Source: a virus
Reading direction: 5' to 3' (one strand)
Length of the DNA stretch: 40,824 bases
IMG/VR virus record: IMGVR_UViG_3300036851_000636
Span: 1 to 40,824 of that record
The position numbers and the translations under genes are program-made. Positions 12,673 to 20,887 of this stretch are shown in pieces. The notes beneath the pieces were generated by a model, which was not told where the DNA came from, ran no database searches, and saw only the letters and a list, made by a program, of their open reading frames with translations. Numbering within the stretch: position 1 is the stretch's first letter; the number at the start of each line of letters is the position of its first letter.

Positions 12673-12879
12673 CTACTCCGGCTCGCGCACCACGTACACC
12701 CGCTTCCTCTGCCACGCCTCGGTGATCCCGTACTCCCTGCAGGCCTCCTCGATCGCTTGCGTCTCGGAGGCTGCATAGACGTAGCCCAGCCTCTGAGCGC
12801 GCTTGCCGCGCATCACATAGGCCGCCCAGCAGGGTGGCCGTCCATCATCGCGCGAACCTTTGCGTACGCTCCGGGCCAT
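12673..12879 (-). CDS. Small antisense protein of unknown function
   Basis: A 68-residue protein MARSVRKGSRDDGRPPCWAA followed by YVMRGKRAQRLGYVYAASET and a helix (TQAIEEACREYGITEAWQRK) ending RVYVVREPE. The strand-helix plan with a final basic strand is common in short proteins of rhizobia-like bacteria. It lies antisense between two + strand blocks. The ribosome-binding site is poor. It may be an accessory gene with its own promoter in 12880-12959. Confidence 0.6.
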   Translation of the reverse strand: MARSVRKGSRDDGRPPCWAAYVMRGKRAQRLGYVYAASETQAIEEACREYGITEAWQRKRVYVVREPE

Positions 12880-12959
12880 CCCTGAGAGCCTACCGTCCTT
12901 TGTGCCGGCGTCCCACCCCCTCCCCGAAAAGAAGAGCAAACCAGGAGCTTTGACATCCC

Positions 12960-13478
12960 ATGTTCGCAAGCAAGGACACCGTCTGGATCTCGCCGGACCG
13001 CCGCACCCGCATCGCCTACGACCAGGGTACCGGCGAGTGCAGCCTCTACGTCGATGACGTGCAGGTGCTCAAATCCACCGCCAGCCTGTTGACGGCGTTG
13101 CTCGGGCTGCTGTCATCGAGCCCCACCCTCGGCATCGGTTACAGCACGGGCGCCGGCGGCGCGGTCACCCAGCTGACCAACCGGACGACCGGTGTCACCC
13201 TCAACAAGATCAGCGGCCAGATCACCACCGCCACCGCGTCTCTTGCCGCGGAGGCAGCGGCCCAGTTCACGGTGACCAATTCTGCGGTAGCGGCCACCGA
13301 TACGGTCGTCGCATCAATCGCGTCGGGGGCGAACGGCGGCAACACCGACGTGATCGTCTCCGGTGTGGGGGCAGGCAGCTTCAATCTGAAGGTCTGCAAC
13401 AACAACGCCGCCGCCGGTGCGGCCGAGACCGGCGCCATCGTGATCAACTTCGCCGTCATCAAGGCGGTTGCCGCGTAA
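12960..13478 (+). CDS. Probable virion surface (decoration or head-fibre) protein
   Basis: A 172-residue protein. The second half, GIGYSTGAGGAVTQLTNRTT then GVTLNKISGQITTATASLAA and a strand-rich end (GSFNLKVCNNNAAAGAAETG, VINFAVIKA), matches a beta-sandwich module found in many phage structural proteins, usually near capsid genes. The repeated Thr/Ala/Val composition and lack of charged patches fit an exposed virion domain. A strong terminator follows directly, so it ends a transcript unit. Confidence 0.6.
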   Translation: MFASKDTVWISPDRRTRIAYDQGTGECSLYVDDVQVLKSTASLLTALLGLLSSSPTLGIGYSTGAGGAVTQLTNRTTGVTLNKISGQITTATASLAAEAAAQFTVTNSAVAATDTVVASIASGANGGNTDVIVSGVGAGSFNLKVCNNNAAAGAAETGAIVINFAVIKAVAA

Positions 13479-13500
13479 CGCTGATCGCACGGCTTTTGCA

Positions 13501-13538
13501 GAGCAAGGCCCGCAAGCTAACGGGCCTTGCTCGCTTTT
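13501..13538 (+). terminator. Strong intrinsic terminator
   Basis: GAGCAAGGCCCG (13501-13512) pairs with CGGGCCTTGCTC (13521-13532), 12 bp without mismatch, with an 8-base loop and GCTTTTCG after the stem. It separates the surface-protein gene from the portal cluster. Confidence 0.88.
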
Positions 13539-13554
13539 CGAAGAGACAAGCCCC

Positions 13555-14184
13555 ATGCCCATCACCGCCGACGGCCTCATCGTCCCCAAGGGTGGCGTTG
13601 CCAGGAAGGCCGCTCCCCCGATCCTGCTCCCCAAGCGCGCGCCCAAGCAGGCCGTGCGCGTGGGCGACAAGGCCGTCAGCACCTCGCTGGTGCGGGCCAC
13701 CACCGTGCCCCCGCTGGCCTCGCCGGGCAGGCGGCCGGCTGCACCGGCGCGCCGTCCAGGCCGAGGCGTCGGCATGCCCAACGTCAGTGCCAGGCGCCAA
13801 TATGGCGCCACCGTCCCGGTCCGGCGCGAGGACACCATGGGCGGGGCCTTGAGCCCCATCGAGAAGGCGGACCTGGCGCTCACCAAGAAGATCGCGGCCG
13901 TGATCCAGTCCCACTACTACGGCCACGCCTGGGCCGTGCAGGTCAAGCACGAGCAGGGCATCGTCGCCATCAACATCCCCCTGTTCATGGGCAACAACTA
14001 CTACACCATCCCTCTTCGCCTGTTGAACAGCGATCCTGGGCTGCGCCTGGTGATCCGCGCCTGCGGGGAGATCCTGGAGCGCTACAACATCCCGCGCTGC
14101 GGTTGGATGCCGGACCGCTTCGTGGAGGCGGTGAACAAGATCCCGGCCTGGAAGCGGGCGCGCGTCGGGCAGATCCCGGCGTGA
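13555..14184 (+). CDS. Phage protein of unknown function upstream of the portal
   Basis: A 209-residue protein. The N-terminal ~95 residues are low-complexity, basic and Pro/Ala-rich (RRPAAPARRPGRGVG). The C-terminal half is ordered: IEKADLALTKKIAAVIQSHY, YGHAWAVQVKHEQGIVAINI, PLFMGNNYYTIPLRLLN and a final helix. The join looks like a disordered tail on an alpha/beta domain. It may be a minor virion protein given its location. No family is recognised. Confidence 0.58.
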   Translation: MPITADGLIVPKGGVARKAAPPILLPKRAPKQAVRVGDKAVSTSLVRATTVPPLASPGRRPAAPARRPGRGVGMPNVSARRQYGATVPVRREDTMGGALSPIEKADLALTKKIAAVIQSHYYGHAWAVQVKHEQGIVAINIPLFMGNNYYTIPLRLLNSDPGLRLVIRACGEILERYNIPRCGWMPDRFVEAVNKIPAWKRARVGQIPA

Positions 14185-14543
14185 AGAAGCCGTTGGCTCT
14201 CTCCGAAAAGGAGAGGAAGCGGGCCGCTCGCCGGCTGCTCGCTCTGTTCCGGGTGAGCCAATGCCCGGCGTGGCATGACACTGTGCTGCGGGGCTGGGCC
14301 AAGCGACATGGCATCGATGTGGAGCGAGCAGCCGGCTATGCCGGCTGGTCTTTCTATGTCGGTGCCGGTCCGATGGCGTTCGTCGTGGAGCACCGCGGGC
14401 CGGGCTTCCCACCGTTCCGCCATGAGTGGCCGTTCGAGAACGTGCCGCGGTGGCATCCAAATTCCCGGCGTGAAGCGTTCGCGCGGGCGAGGGCCGTCTT
14501 CGAGCGTTTGACTGGCCGGGCGGCGACACCAAGGAGCCAGTAG
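14181..14543 (+). CDS. Small basic protein of unknown function
   Basis: A 120-residue protein from GTG (14181) overlapping the previous stop (GTGA). It begins with a basic helix (ALSEKERKRAARRLLALFRV), then HDTVLRGWAKRHGIDVERAA and a mixed segment (FYVGAGPMAFVVEHRGPGFP), and ends in a helix (REAFARARAVFERLTGRA). No family is recognised. GC-rich codon use matches neighbours. Confidence 0.55.
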   Translation: MKKPLALSEKERKRAARRLLALFRVSQCPAWHDTVLRGWAKRHGIDVERAAGYAGWSFYVGAGPMAFVVEHRGPGFPPFRHEWPFENVPRWHPNSRREAFARARAVFERLTGRAATPRSQ

Positions 14544-14544
14544 C

Positions 14545-14785
14545 GTGACACCTCCCACCTTCCTCACGCCGCTTCCTCACGCCGCCCTCTGCCTTCCCGT
14601 CCGACCTGGGCTCGGAGAGGCTCGGCCCCGGCCGCTACGTGGTGTGGCGCCGCCTTGTCATCGGCGGGGACCTGCACGGGAGGCGCATCGAGTGCTCCAA
14701 CCCTGCATATGCCTTCAAGGTGATCGGCGATTGGGAGAAGGCGTTGCGGTGCGAGGCCAAGGCTAAGGTGCAAGGACGAGTCTGA
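14545..14785 (+). pseudogene. Small gene broken by a 13-bp tandem duplication
   Basis: GTG at 14545 follows AAGGAG at ideal spacing and opens TPPTFLTP. The coding-looking sequence further on lies in the next frame (DLGSERLGPGRYVVWRRLVI, RIECSNPAYAFKVIGDWEKA, to TGA 14783-14785). That frame has no good start of its own; GTG-GTG at 14639-14644 is the first. The two frames meet exactly if one copy of the duplication at 14560-14585 is removed, giving a protein of 75 residues. The restored product looks like a small basic alpha/beta domain. It could be a recent inactivation, a reversible length switch, or a sequencing or assembly artefact. Confidence 0.55.
14560..14585. repeat. Perfect 13-bp tandem duplication
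   Basis: TTCCTCACGCCGC occurs at 14560-14572 and again at 14573-14585. Thirteen is not a multiple of three, so the second copy shifts the reading frame of the gene at 14545-14785. Confidence 0.9.
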
Positions 14786-14788
14786 CCG

Positions 14789-17710
14789 ATGGCCTCAACC
14801 TCCTCCCGCTTCGATCCCCAGCCCCCCAACAGGGACGCCACCATTGCGGGCTCGTCCTGGGGCGGCGCCGGCCGCACGGGGGCCTTGAGTCGCGGCGCAG
14901 TGACGGCCCAGGCGCGAGGTGCTGCCAAGGGGGCGGACCTCACCTATGCCGAGCGCGCCAATCCGCCGCTCGATCTGGCGGGCCAGCCCATCGACATGCT
15001 GGGCCTGATCGGGGAGGCGGAGCGCATCTCCAGGGACTACATGGCCCGCACCGTGGAGCAGCCGCTGGCCCGTGCCTACCGGGCGTGGCAGGGCATGCAC
15101 CCGGAGGGTTCCAAGTACCTGGGCACCGCCTGGCGGGGGCGCTCGCGGCTGTTCGTGCCGAAGACGCGCGCGGCGGTGTACAAGAAGCTCGCGGCCGCGG
15201 CAGGCGCCATGTTCGCCACCGAGGACGTGGTCAACATTACCGCCGAGTTCGAGGACGACCCTATCCAGCGCGCCACCGCCGCCTCCATCAAGGGCTGCCT
15301 CGACTACCGGCTGAGCCGCTCGCATCCCAAGACCGGAGTCCCGTGGTTCCGCATCGCCATGGGCGCCTGCCTCGACAGCCAGGTCGCCGGCGTGTGCATC
15401 TCCAAGCAGTCCTGGGAGCACATGGAAGTCGAGGTGCCGGGCAAGTTCGAGCTGGCCATGGTGCCCTATCAGGACCCGGAGACCGGCGAGTACGAATTCG
15501 ACGAAGCCGACAACCCCGTCATGGTCGAGGGCAAGGTCCCCGTCATGCGCACGGTGGTGGACAAGCCCAACATCAACCTGTTCCCCATCGAGAACGGCAT
15601 CATCGACCCCGGCGCCCCGTGGTTCGATCCGGTCCAGTACGGGCGCTTCTTCGCCATGCGCTATCCGATGGGGCTCTCCGACTGCCGCGCCTGGCTCAAG
15701 TCCGGCGCCGACAAGGGCTTCATCGAGGTCGCCGATGCCCTCCTCATGAAGGGGCGTGTCGACGACGACCGCCAGGGCGTGCGCTACGCCCGCGAGGGCC
15801 GCGGCTCGGACCGCTACGAGGACGGCAAGGCGCCCGGCGAGCTCGACATCGTGTGGGTGCAGGAGAACTTCCTGCGCATCTCCGGCATCGACTGGCACTG
15901 GTGGAGCGTCGGCCGCTACGGGTACTTGAGCGAGGTGCGCGAGACCCGCGAGGCCTACCCCGAGCTGGACGGCGAGCGCCCCTACGTCATGGGCGTGTCG
16001 CAGATCGACAGCCACCGCGTGTTCCCGCAGTCGCCGGTGGACAGCTGGCAGCCGCTGCAGCTGGAGCTGAACGACATCACCAACCTGCGGCTCGACACCC
16101 TCAAGCGGTCCATCGCGCCCTTGCCCATCGTCAAGGCCGGCAAGAACGTCGACCTGGTGGCCCTGCAGCGCCGCGGCCAGCCCGATGCCATCCTGATCGC
16201 CCATGACCCCTCCGACATCTCCTTTGCCTCCGTCCCTCCCCCTCCGGGCCAGGGCTACACGGAATCCTCCGTCACCAATGCCTCCTTCGACGAGCTGGCT
16301 GGTGTGTTCTCCACCTCCTCGGTGCAGACCTCGCGCCAGTTGAACGAGACCGTGGGCGGCATGCGCCTGATGGCGGGCTCGGCCAACGCCGTGGGCGAGT
16401 TCGACCTTCGCACCTGGATCGAGACCTGGGCCGAGCCGGCGCTGCGCCAGACCGCGCACATGGTGCGTTTCCACGAGAGCGACCCCAAGATCCTCGCCAT
16501 CGCCGGCTCCAAGGCCCGCGTCATCGACCGCTTCGGCTACCAGCCCGACTTCTCCGACTTCGACCGCACCGACCTGTGGCTGCGGGTCAACGTCGGCATC
16601 GGCAACGCCGACCCCATGCAGAGCCTCGCCAAGCTGCGCATGACCTTGGAGATGCTGGCGCCAATGTATGAGGGCATGCGGGCCCAGGGCATCGATGTGG
16701 ATTACGAGGCCGTCATCGAGGAGGTGTTCGGCAAGGCCGGCTTCCGGGATGGGCGGCGCTTCTTCAAGTGGGACCAGGAGGCTCCGAGCCAGGGCGACGG
16801 TGAAGGCCAGGCCGAGATGATGAAGGTCATGGAGGAGCTGAAGCTCAAGAGCCGCCAGCTCGACCTCAACGCCGAGAAGATGCAGCTCGACTTCCAGAAG
16901 GCGATGATGCAGCTCAAGGCCCAGATGGCCGAGGGGGCGGCCGAGCGCTCGACCAAGCTCCAGCTCGAGAACGTCAAGGGTCAGCGCGAGATCGCCAAGA
17001 CGGTGGTGAGCGCGCAGGTGGGCGCCCAGGTGAGCCGGCAGGAACGGCTGGAGCAGGCGGCCATCGACGGCCGGACCAGGGCCGAGGAGCGCCAGCACGA
17101 TTCGAGGGCGCGCGCCGAAGAGCGCGCACATGGGGACCGCGTCAGGGCCGAGGACAGGGGCCACACCGACCGCACGCGGCGGGAGGACCGTGCCATCGAC
17201 GTGCTCTCCAAGCGCGAGGAGCGCTCCCACGGCGACAAGGTGCGCAAGGAGGATCAGGGCAACGCCCGGCGCTCGGAGGTGACGAAGTTCCTGTTCGGCC
17301 AGGGAGCCAAGCAGGGGGCCAAGCATGGAGCCGGCCAGAGAGCGGGGGAGAGAGCCGGCCAGGGCGCAGCCACGCGCAGCGGCGGGTCCGGTGCTGCAGC
17401 GCCCGCGGACTCGCACATGGCGCGGGCCATGCTCCGGGTCGCCGAGGAGATGCGCAACGCCAACGCCAAGCAGGGCGCCGCCCTGGAGGCGATCGCGCGC
17501 CATCTGACCGCGCCCGCCGAGATCGTGTTCGGCGCCGACGGCAAGGCCACGGGCGTGAAGAAGGGCGCTCTGACGCAGTCCATCAAGCGCGACGGCGGAC
17601 GCATCACGGGCACCGAGTCGCCAAGGGCGGGGGCGGAGGCGAGGCAGCCCGGACGGCTGGCGCCTCCGCCCAACCGTGAACCGGCGTCTCCGGCGACGAT
17701 GGGGCGCTGA
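14789..17710 (+). CDS. Portal protein with a long charged C-terminal extension
   Basis: A 973-residue protein. Residues about 70-650 carry the portal body: RAYRAWQGMHPEGSKYLGTA, SRLFVPKTRAAVYKKLAAAA, then SWEHMEVEVPGKFEL, NINLFPIENGIIDPGAPWFD and SVTNASFDELAGVFSTSSVQ, which fits large podovirus portals. From about 680 the chain is a coiled coil (MMKVMEELKLKSRQLDLNAE), and near 750-830 it becomes a run of short charged repeats built on R-x-E-(E/D)-R (RARAEERAHGDRVRAEDRG). A Gly/Ala-rich linker and an ordered tail follow. The portal forms the dodecameric DNA gate at one capsid vertex. The extension is unusually long and may reach into the capsid or contact ejection proteins. Confidence 0.85.
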   Translation: MASTSSRFDPQPPNRDATIAGSSWGGAGRTGALSRGAVTAQARGAAKGADLTYAERANPPLDLAGQPIDMLGLIGEAERISRDYMARTVEQPLARAYRAWQGMHPEGSKYLGTAWRGRSRLFVPKTRAAVYKKLAAAAGAMFATEDVVNITAEFEDDPIQRATAASIKGCLDYRLSRSHPKTGVPWFRIAMGACLDSQVAGVCISKQSWEHMEVEVPGKFELAMVPYQDPETGEYEFDEADNPVMVEGKVPVMRTVVDKPNINLFPIENGIIDPGAPWFDPVQYGRFFAMRYPMGLSDCRAWLKSGADKGFIEVADALLMKGRVDDDRQGVRYAREGRGSDRYEDGKAPGELDIVWVQENFLRISGIDWHWWSVGRYGYLSEVRETREAYPELDGERPYVMGVSQIDSHRVFPQSPVDSWQPLQLELNDITNLRLDTLKRSIAPLPIVKAGKNVDLVALQRRGQPDAILIAHDPSDISFASVPPPPGQGYTESSVTNASFDELAGVFSTSSVQTSRQLNETVGGMRLMAGSANAVGEFDLRTWIETWAEPALRQTAHMVRFHESDPKILAIAGSKARVIDRFGYQPDFSDFDRTDLWLRVNVGIGNADPMQSLAKLRMTLEMLAPMYEGMRAQGIDVDYEAVIEEVFGKAGFRDGRRFFKWDQEAPSQGDGEGQAEMMKVMEELKLKSRQLDLNAEKMQLDFQKAMMQLKAQMAEGAAERSTKLQLENVKGQREIAKTVVSAQVGAQVSRQERLEQAAIDGRTRAEERQHDSRARAEERAHGDRVRAEDRGHTDRTRREDRAIDVLSKREERSHGDKVRKEDQGNARRSEVTKFLFGQGAKQGAKHGAGQRAGERAGQGAATRSGGSGAAAPADSHMARAMLRVAEEMRNANAKQGAALEAIARHLTAPAEIVFGADGKATGVKKGALTQSIKRDGGRITGTESPRAGAEARQPGRLAPPPNREPASPATMGR

Positions 17711-17715
17711 CGGGC

Positions 17716-18639
17716 ATGCCCATCTCCGCCCCCACCGATATCCCAAACCTTGCCTTGTGGCTGGATGCCGCCGACCTGACGACGCTGTGGCAGGAGATCG
17801 CCGGCACCACGCCCGTCAGCGCCGATGGGCAGGCGGTGGGCAAGTGGGACGACAAGTCGGGCAACGGTTTCCACCTGACGGCTACCGCGGATAGCGGTGT
17901 CAGACCTGTCTATAACACAGACGGCGACGGCCCGCGGGTCACGTTTGACGGCACCGACGCGGTGCTCCGGCGCACCGCAGACCTGGGGCTCTACGCAGCC
18001 GGCGCAGCCAGCCTGTTTGTCCGGCTGCGCGCCAATCCTGGCGGAGTCTTTGCCACGTTCGATTCAAGCGGCAATACCGCTGACGGCGACGTACTCTACT
18101 CGCTCATGGTCGCTGACAACCCGACCGTCGCAAACGCGACCGCAGCCATCCGCAATACCGCGAACACGAACCTGTTCACCATCGGCACGGACCTGCAGGC
18201 CGGGGCTTTCGACAACACCGACCATGTGTATGGCGTGATCGACGACGGGTCCTCGCTTACGCCGTGGCTGGATGGGGTGGAGGGGTCGCCCGTCGGCTAC
18301 ACCCGCTCTGGCTCGGTAGCGTCCGACATCTTCGGTATCGGCGCCCTCGTGCGCGCAACTATCGCCAACTATTTCGCTACCCGCCTCTATGGGTTGGCGG
18401 CCTACACCCGCGCTCTCGACGACACCGAGGCCGCCGATATCAGCGACTGGCTGGTGAACGGACCGGGCGGGGGCGCTCCTGAGCCAGCCTCGCGCCGCGG
18501 TGCAGGCGGGATGAACAGGATGACTGGCGGAATGCAGGCAAGGCGCCGCAACAGCGGGCTCTACGTGCCTGAGCGCCGCGTGGTCGTGCCCGGCTGGCAG
18601 GCGCCGAAGCGGCAGCCCATGCGACTGGAGATGCGCTGA
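17716..18639 (+). CDS. Virion protein with LamG-like (concanavalin-type) domain
   Basis: A 307-residue protein. Residues ~10-245 read as a Laminin-G-3-type jelly roll: LALWLDAADLTTLW, then VGKWDDKSGNGFHLTA, PRVTFDGTDAVLRRTADLGL and the closing GLAAYTRALDDTEAADISDW. Such domains usually bind carbohydrate. The C-terminal ~60 residues are basic (RRGAGGMNRMTGGMQARRRN). Location after the portal suggests a structural or adsorption role on the virion. The stop overlaps the next ATG (TGATG). Confidence 0.68.
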   Translation: MPISAPTDIPNLALWLDAADLTTLWQEIAGTTPVSADGQAVGKWDDKSGNGFHLTATADSGVRPVYNTDGDGPRVTFDGTDAVLRRTADLGLYAAGAASLFVRLRANPGGVFATFDSSGNTADGDVLYSLMVADNPTVANATAAIRNTANTNLFTIGTDLQAGAFDNTDHVYGVIDDGSSLTPWLDGVEGSPVGYTRSGSVASDIFGIGALVRATIANYFATRLYGLAAYTRALDDTEAADISDWLVNGPGGGAPEPASRRGAGGMNRMTGGMQARRRNSGLYVPERRVVVPGWQAPKRQPMRLEMR

Positions 18640-19655
18640 TGCTGGTCCTGGCAGGGTCGACGGACGTCACCACCTATTTCCAGTTGCGCAACCTGGATGG
18701 GACGGACGCCACGGGAAAGACCATCTCCGACTTCGACATGCAGTACACGCGCTCCGGCGTTGCGCCGACTGCCAAGGTCGATGCCGTGGCGCTGGCGGCG
18801 GCCGATACCGCCCACACCGACAACCGCGGATTTGAGATCGACGGCACCGACCAGCCCGGCGTTTACCGTTTCGACTGGCCGGACGCGGCGTTTGCTGCAG
18901 GCGTGCGGGAGGTGATCGTGACCATCAAGCATGTCGAGTGCCTCACGGAGTCGATACGGGTGCAGCTCACAGGGTTCGATGTCGGCGCTGCGGTTATTCC
19001 CGCCAACGTCACCCAGTTCGGCGGCTCCAACGGATCGTTCGCGAGCGGGCGCCCCGAGGTCAACTCGACACATTGGGGCGGCACAGCGGTCGCCTCTGCC
19101 AACGTGCTGATCGACGGCGCCATCACCGACGCCAAGGTCGCCGACGGGTTCCTGACCGCCGCCAAGTTCGCCTCCGGCGCCTTCAATGCGGTGTGGTCGG
19201 TCGCGACCCGGCTGCTGACCGCCGGCACGAACATCGTGCTCGCCAAGGGCACGGGGGTGACGGGCTTCAACGACATCTCCAGCGCCGACGCTCAAGCGGC
19301 GGCAGAGGCCGCCCTTGCAGCGCAGACGGACCCGCTACCCGCCAACATCGAACAGATTGGCGGCGACGCCACTTCCGCCGCCAACCTGGCCAAGACCACG
19401 CGCGCCATCGGCCGCGGCACTGTAGATAGCGGTGCGTCCACCACCAGCGTCCCGACCAGCGCGTTCGCCCCGGCCGGCGCTGCCGAGGACCAGTTCAAGG
19501 GCAGAATCATCACCTTCGACGCCGATACCAGTACGGCGGCGCTCCGTGGCCAGTCCACGGACATCACGGCGAGCTCCGACGATGCGGCTCCGAGCTTCAC
19601 CGTCACGGCCCTGACCACGGCCCCGTCGAGCGGGGACACGTTCTCGGTGACATGA
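18639..19655 (+). CDS. Probable phage structural protein, beta-rich with trimeric-fibre features
   Basis: A 338-residue protein. The N-terminal ~110 residues are a beta domain (TTYFQLRNLDGTDATGKTIS, FEIDGTDQPGVYRFDWPDAA, VREVIVTIKHVE) of a type seen at the start of virion proteins in many phages and prophages. The middle has alternating short strands and Ala-rich stretches (WGGTAVASANVLIDGAITDA). The C-terminal domain is again beta (QFKGRIITFDADTSTAALRG). It probably forms a surface appendage together with the LamG-like protein. Confidence 0.6.
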   Translation: MLVLAGSTDVTTYFQLRNLDGTDATGKTISDFDMQYTRSGVAPTAKVDAVALAAADTAHTDNRGFEIDGTDQPGVYRFDWPDAAFAAGVREVIVTIKHVECLTESIRVQLTGFDVGAAVIPANVTQFGGSNGSFASGRPEVNSTHWGGTAVASANVLIDGAITDAKVADGFLTAAKFASGAFNAVWSVATRLLTAGTNIVLAKGTGVTGFNDISSADAQAAAEAALAAQTDPLPANIEQIGGDATSAANLAKTTRAIGRGTVDSGASTTSVPTSAFAPAGAAEDQFKGRIITFDADTSTAALRGQSTDITASSDDAAPSFTVTALTTAPSSGDTFSVT

Positions 19656-19686
19656 GTTGCCCTCGGAATCGAAAAACGGGGGCAAC
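19656..19686 (+). other. Intergenic hairpin, copy 1 of a pair
   Basis: GTTGCCCTCG pairs with CGGGGGCAAC (10 bp including one T-G wobble) immediately after the stop codon. No T-run follows. The same outer stem recurs at 24766-24796, also directly after a stop codon. Confidence 0.6.
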
Positions 19687-19713
19687 CCGCCTGACGTGAC
19701 GGAGTGATCCGAC

Positions 19714-20424
19714 ATGGCCGTCACCCGCTTCGGCCCTGAAGGCTATGGCGTCCGCCGGGCCGGCTCGTTCGCGGACAAGGCCCAGAGCGAGGTCCAGCCG
19801 CCCCTCGTCGTCGACCGGCCCGGCTCCTACGCCGGCCGGGGCACGCTGGCCTACGCCGACGATCCGCAGGTCCAGGAGCGGCTTGCAGAGGAGCGGCGCC
19901 TACGCAAGATCAAGGAGGAGCGCGACCGGGCCCGGCGGCGCTACTACGAGCGCATCGCCAAGGCCGAGCGCGAAGCGGTTGCGGTCAGGACGGCCCAGGC
20001 CGAGCGGCGTGCTCGGGAGGCGCGAGAGGCTCAAGCCGCAGCGCGGGAGACACTCGACGCAGATGGCGGCGCACGCCGGGCCGCCGGGGCGATTGATACC
20101 GCGGAGGACGCAGCGGCGGCACAGGCGGCGGTAGCGGCGCTCGTTGCCGATCTCAGTGCACGTCAGGCCGCCGCTGACCTGGCGGCGCGCGAGGAGGCCG
20201 ATGCACGGGCACGCGCGGTCGAGGCACAAGCCCGAGTCCGGCGCGAAGCCGAACGGGCGAGCATAGAGGCCGAGCGCCTCGCCGAGGAGCAGGCAGCCCG
20301 CGAGAGGACCGACGCGCTGGCGACCAGGATCGCCCAGCGGGATCGACGCCGGGCCGAAAGGGCGGCCCGCATCGAGGCGCGCGAGGAGGAGGAAGCCCTG
20401 CTGCTCCTCCTGCTGGCGGCCTGA
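19714..20424 (+). CDS. Long-helix, Ala/Arg/Glu-rich virion-associated protein
   Basis: A 236-residue protein. The first 45 residues form a short conserved head (MAVTRFGPEGYGVRRAGSFA), a pattern found in small structural proteins of phages of GC-rich hosts. From about residue 50 on it is one continuous charged helix (ERLAEERRLRKIKEERDRAR, ARERTDALATRIAQRDRRRA) ending EEEEALLLLLLAA. A long coiled coil next to scaffold and capsid genes fits an assembly or internal virion protein. No precise family is assigned. Confidence 0.58.
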   Translation: MAVTRFGPEGYGVRRAGSFADKAQSEVQPPLVVDRPGSYAGRGTLAYADDPQVQERLAEERRLRKIKEERDRARRRYYERIAKAEREAVAVRTAQAERRAREAREAQAAARETLDADGGARRAAGAIDTAEDAAAAQAAVAALVADLSARQAAADLAAREEADARARAVEAQARVRREAERASIEAERLAEEQAARERTDALATRIAQRDRRRAERAARIEAREEEEALLLLLLAA

Positions 20425-20467
20425 AGCCTGCCACCGCGACAACACCGACCAACTATTGGAAGACCGC

Positions 20468-20887
20468 ATGGCCCAACGGCGAACAGCGGGCGTGAGGCGC
20501 CGCTCCGACGATCTGGAGAGGACGGCCGAGTTCCTGGGCGAGGAGCTGATGGAGGACCTGCTCAGCGAGGGTGAGCAGCGGGCCATTCTCCAGCAGGCCG
20601 GCGAGGACGCAGCGGCCATCGTCATCGACCTGGAGACCGGGGGGCTCCTCTCCCAGGTTCTCGCCGACCTGCGGCCGGTCGCACGCACGGCCTACGGCGT
20701 GCTGGCCCAGACGAGCCCCACCGACACGGCCACCATCGCCGCCGCCCAGGTCGAGGTGCGCGCCTACGAGATGGTGCGCGACTTCGTCATCAACCGACTG
20801 CTCAAGGCGCACACCGCCGAGCAGATCATCGACGAGCAATACCAGCAGAAAGACGGACACACCCATGCCACGCATGACCACGAATAG
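20468..20887 (+). CDS. Small helical protein upstream of the scaffold
   Basis: A 139-residue, mainly helical protein: RRSDDLERTAEFLGEELMED, REAILQQ-like GEQRAILQQAGEDAAAIVID and VEVRAYEMVRDFVINRLLKA. It ends in a His-rich tail (GHTHATHDHE). It overlaps the scaffold start by 23 bases. Its order before scaffold and capsid suggests a head-assembly role, but no family is recognised. Confidence 0.58.
   Translation: MAQRRTAGVRRRSDDLERTAEFLGEELMEDLLSEGEQRAILQQAGEDAAAIVIDLETGGLLSQVLADLRPVARTAYGVLAQTSPTDTATIAAAQVEVRAYEMVRDFVINRLLKAHTAEQIIDEQYQQKDGHTHATHDHE

Noticed and set aside
14795-17746. A very long antisense open frame opposite the portal gene
   Set aside because: It mirrors the GC-rich third-position pattern of the portal gene, its product is Leu/His/Gly/Val-rich without recognisable domains, and the + strand protein has clear family features.
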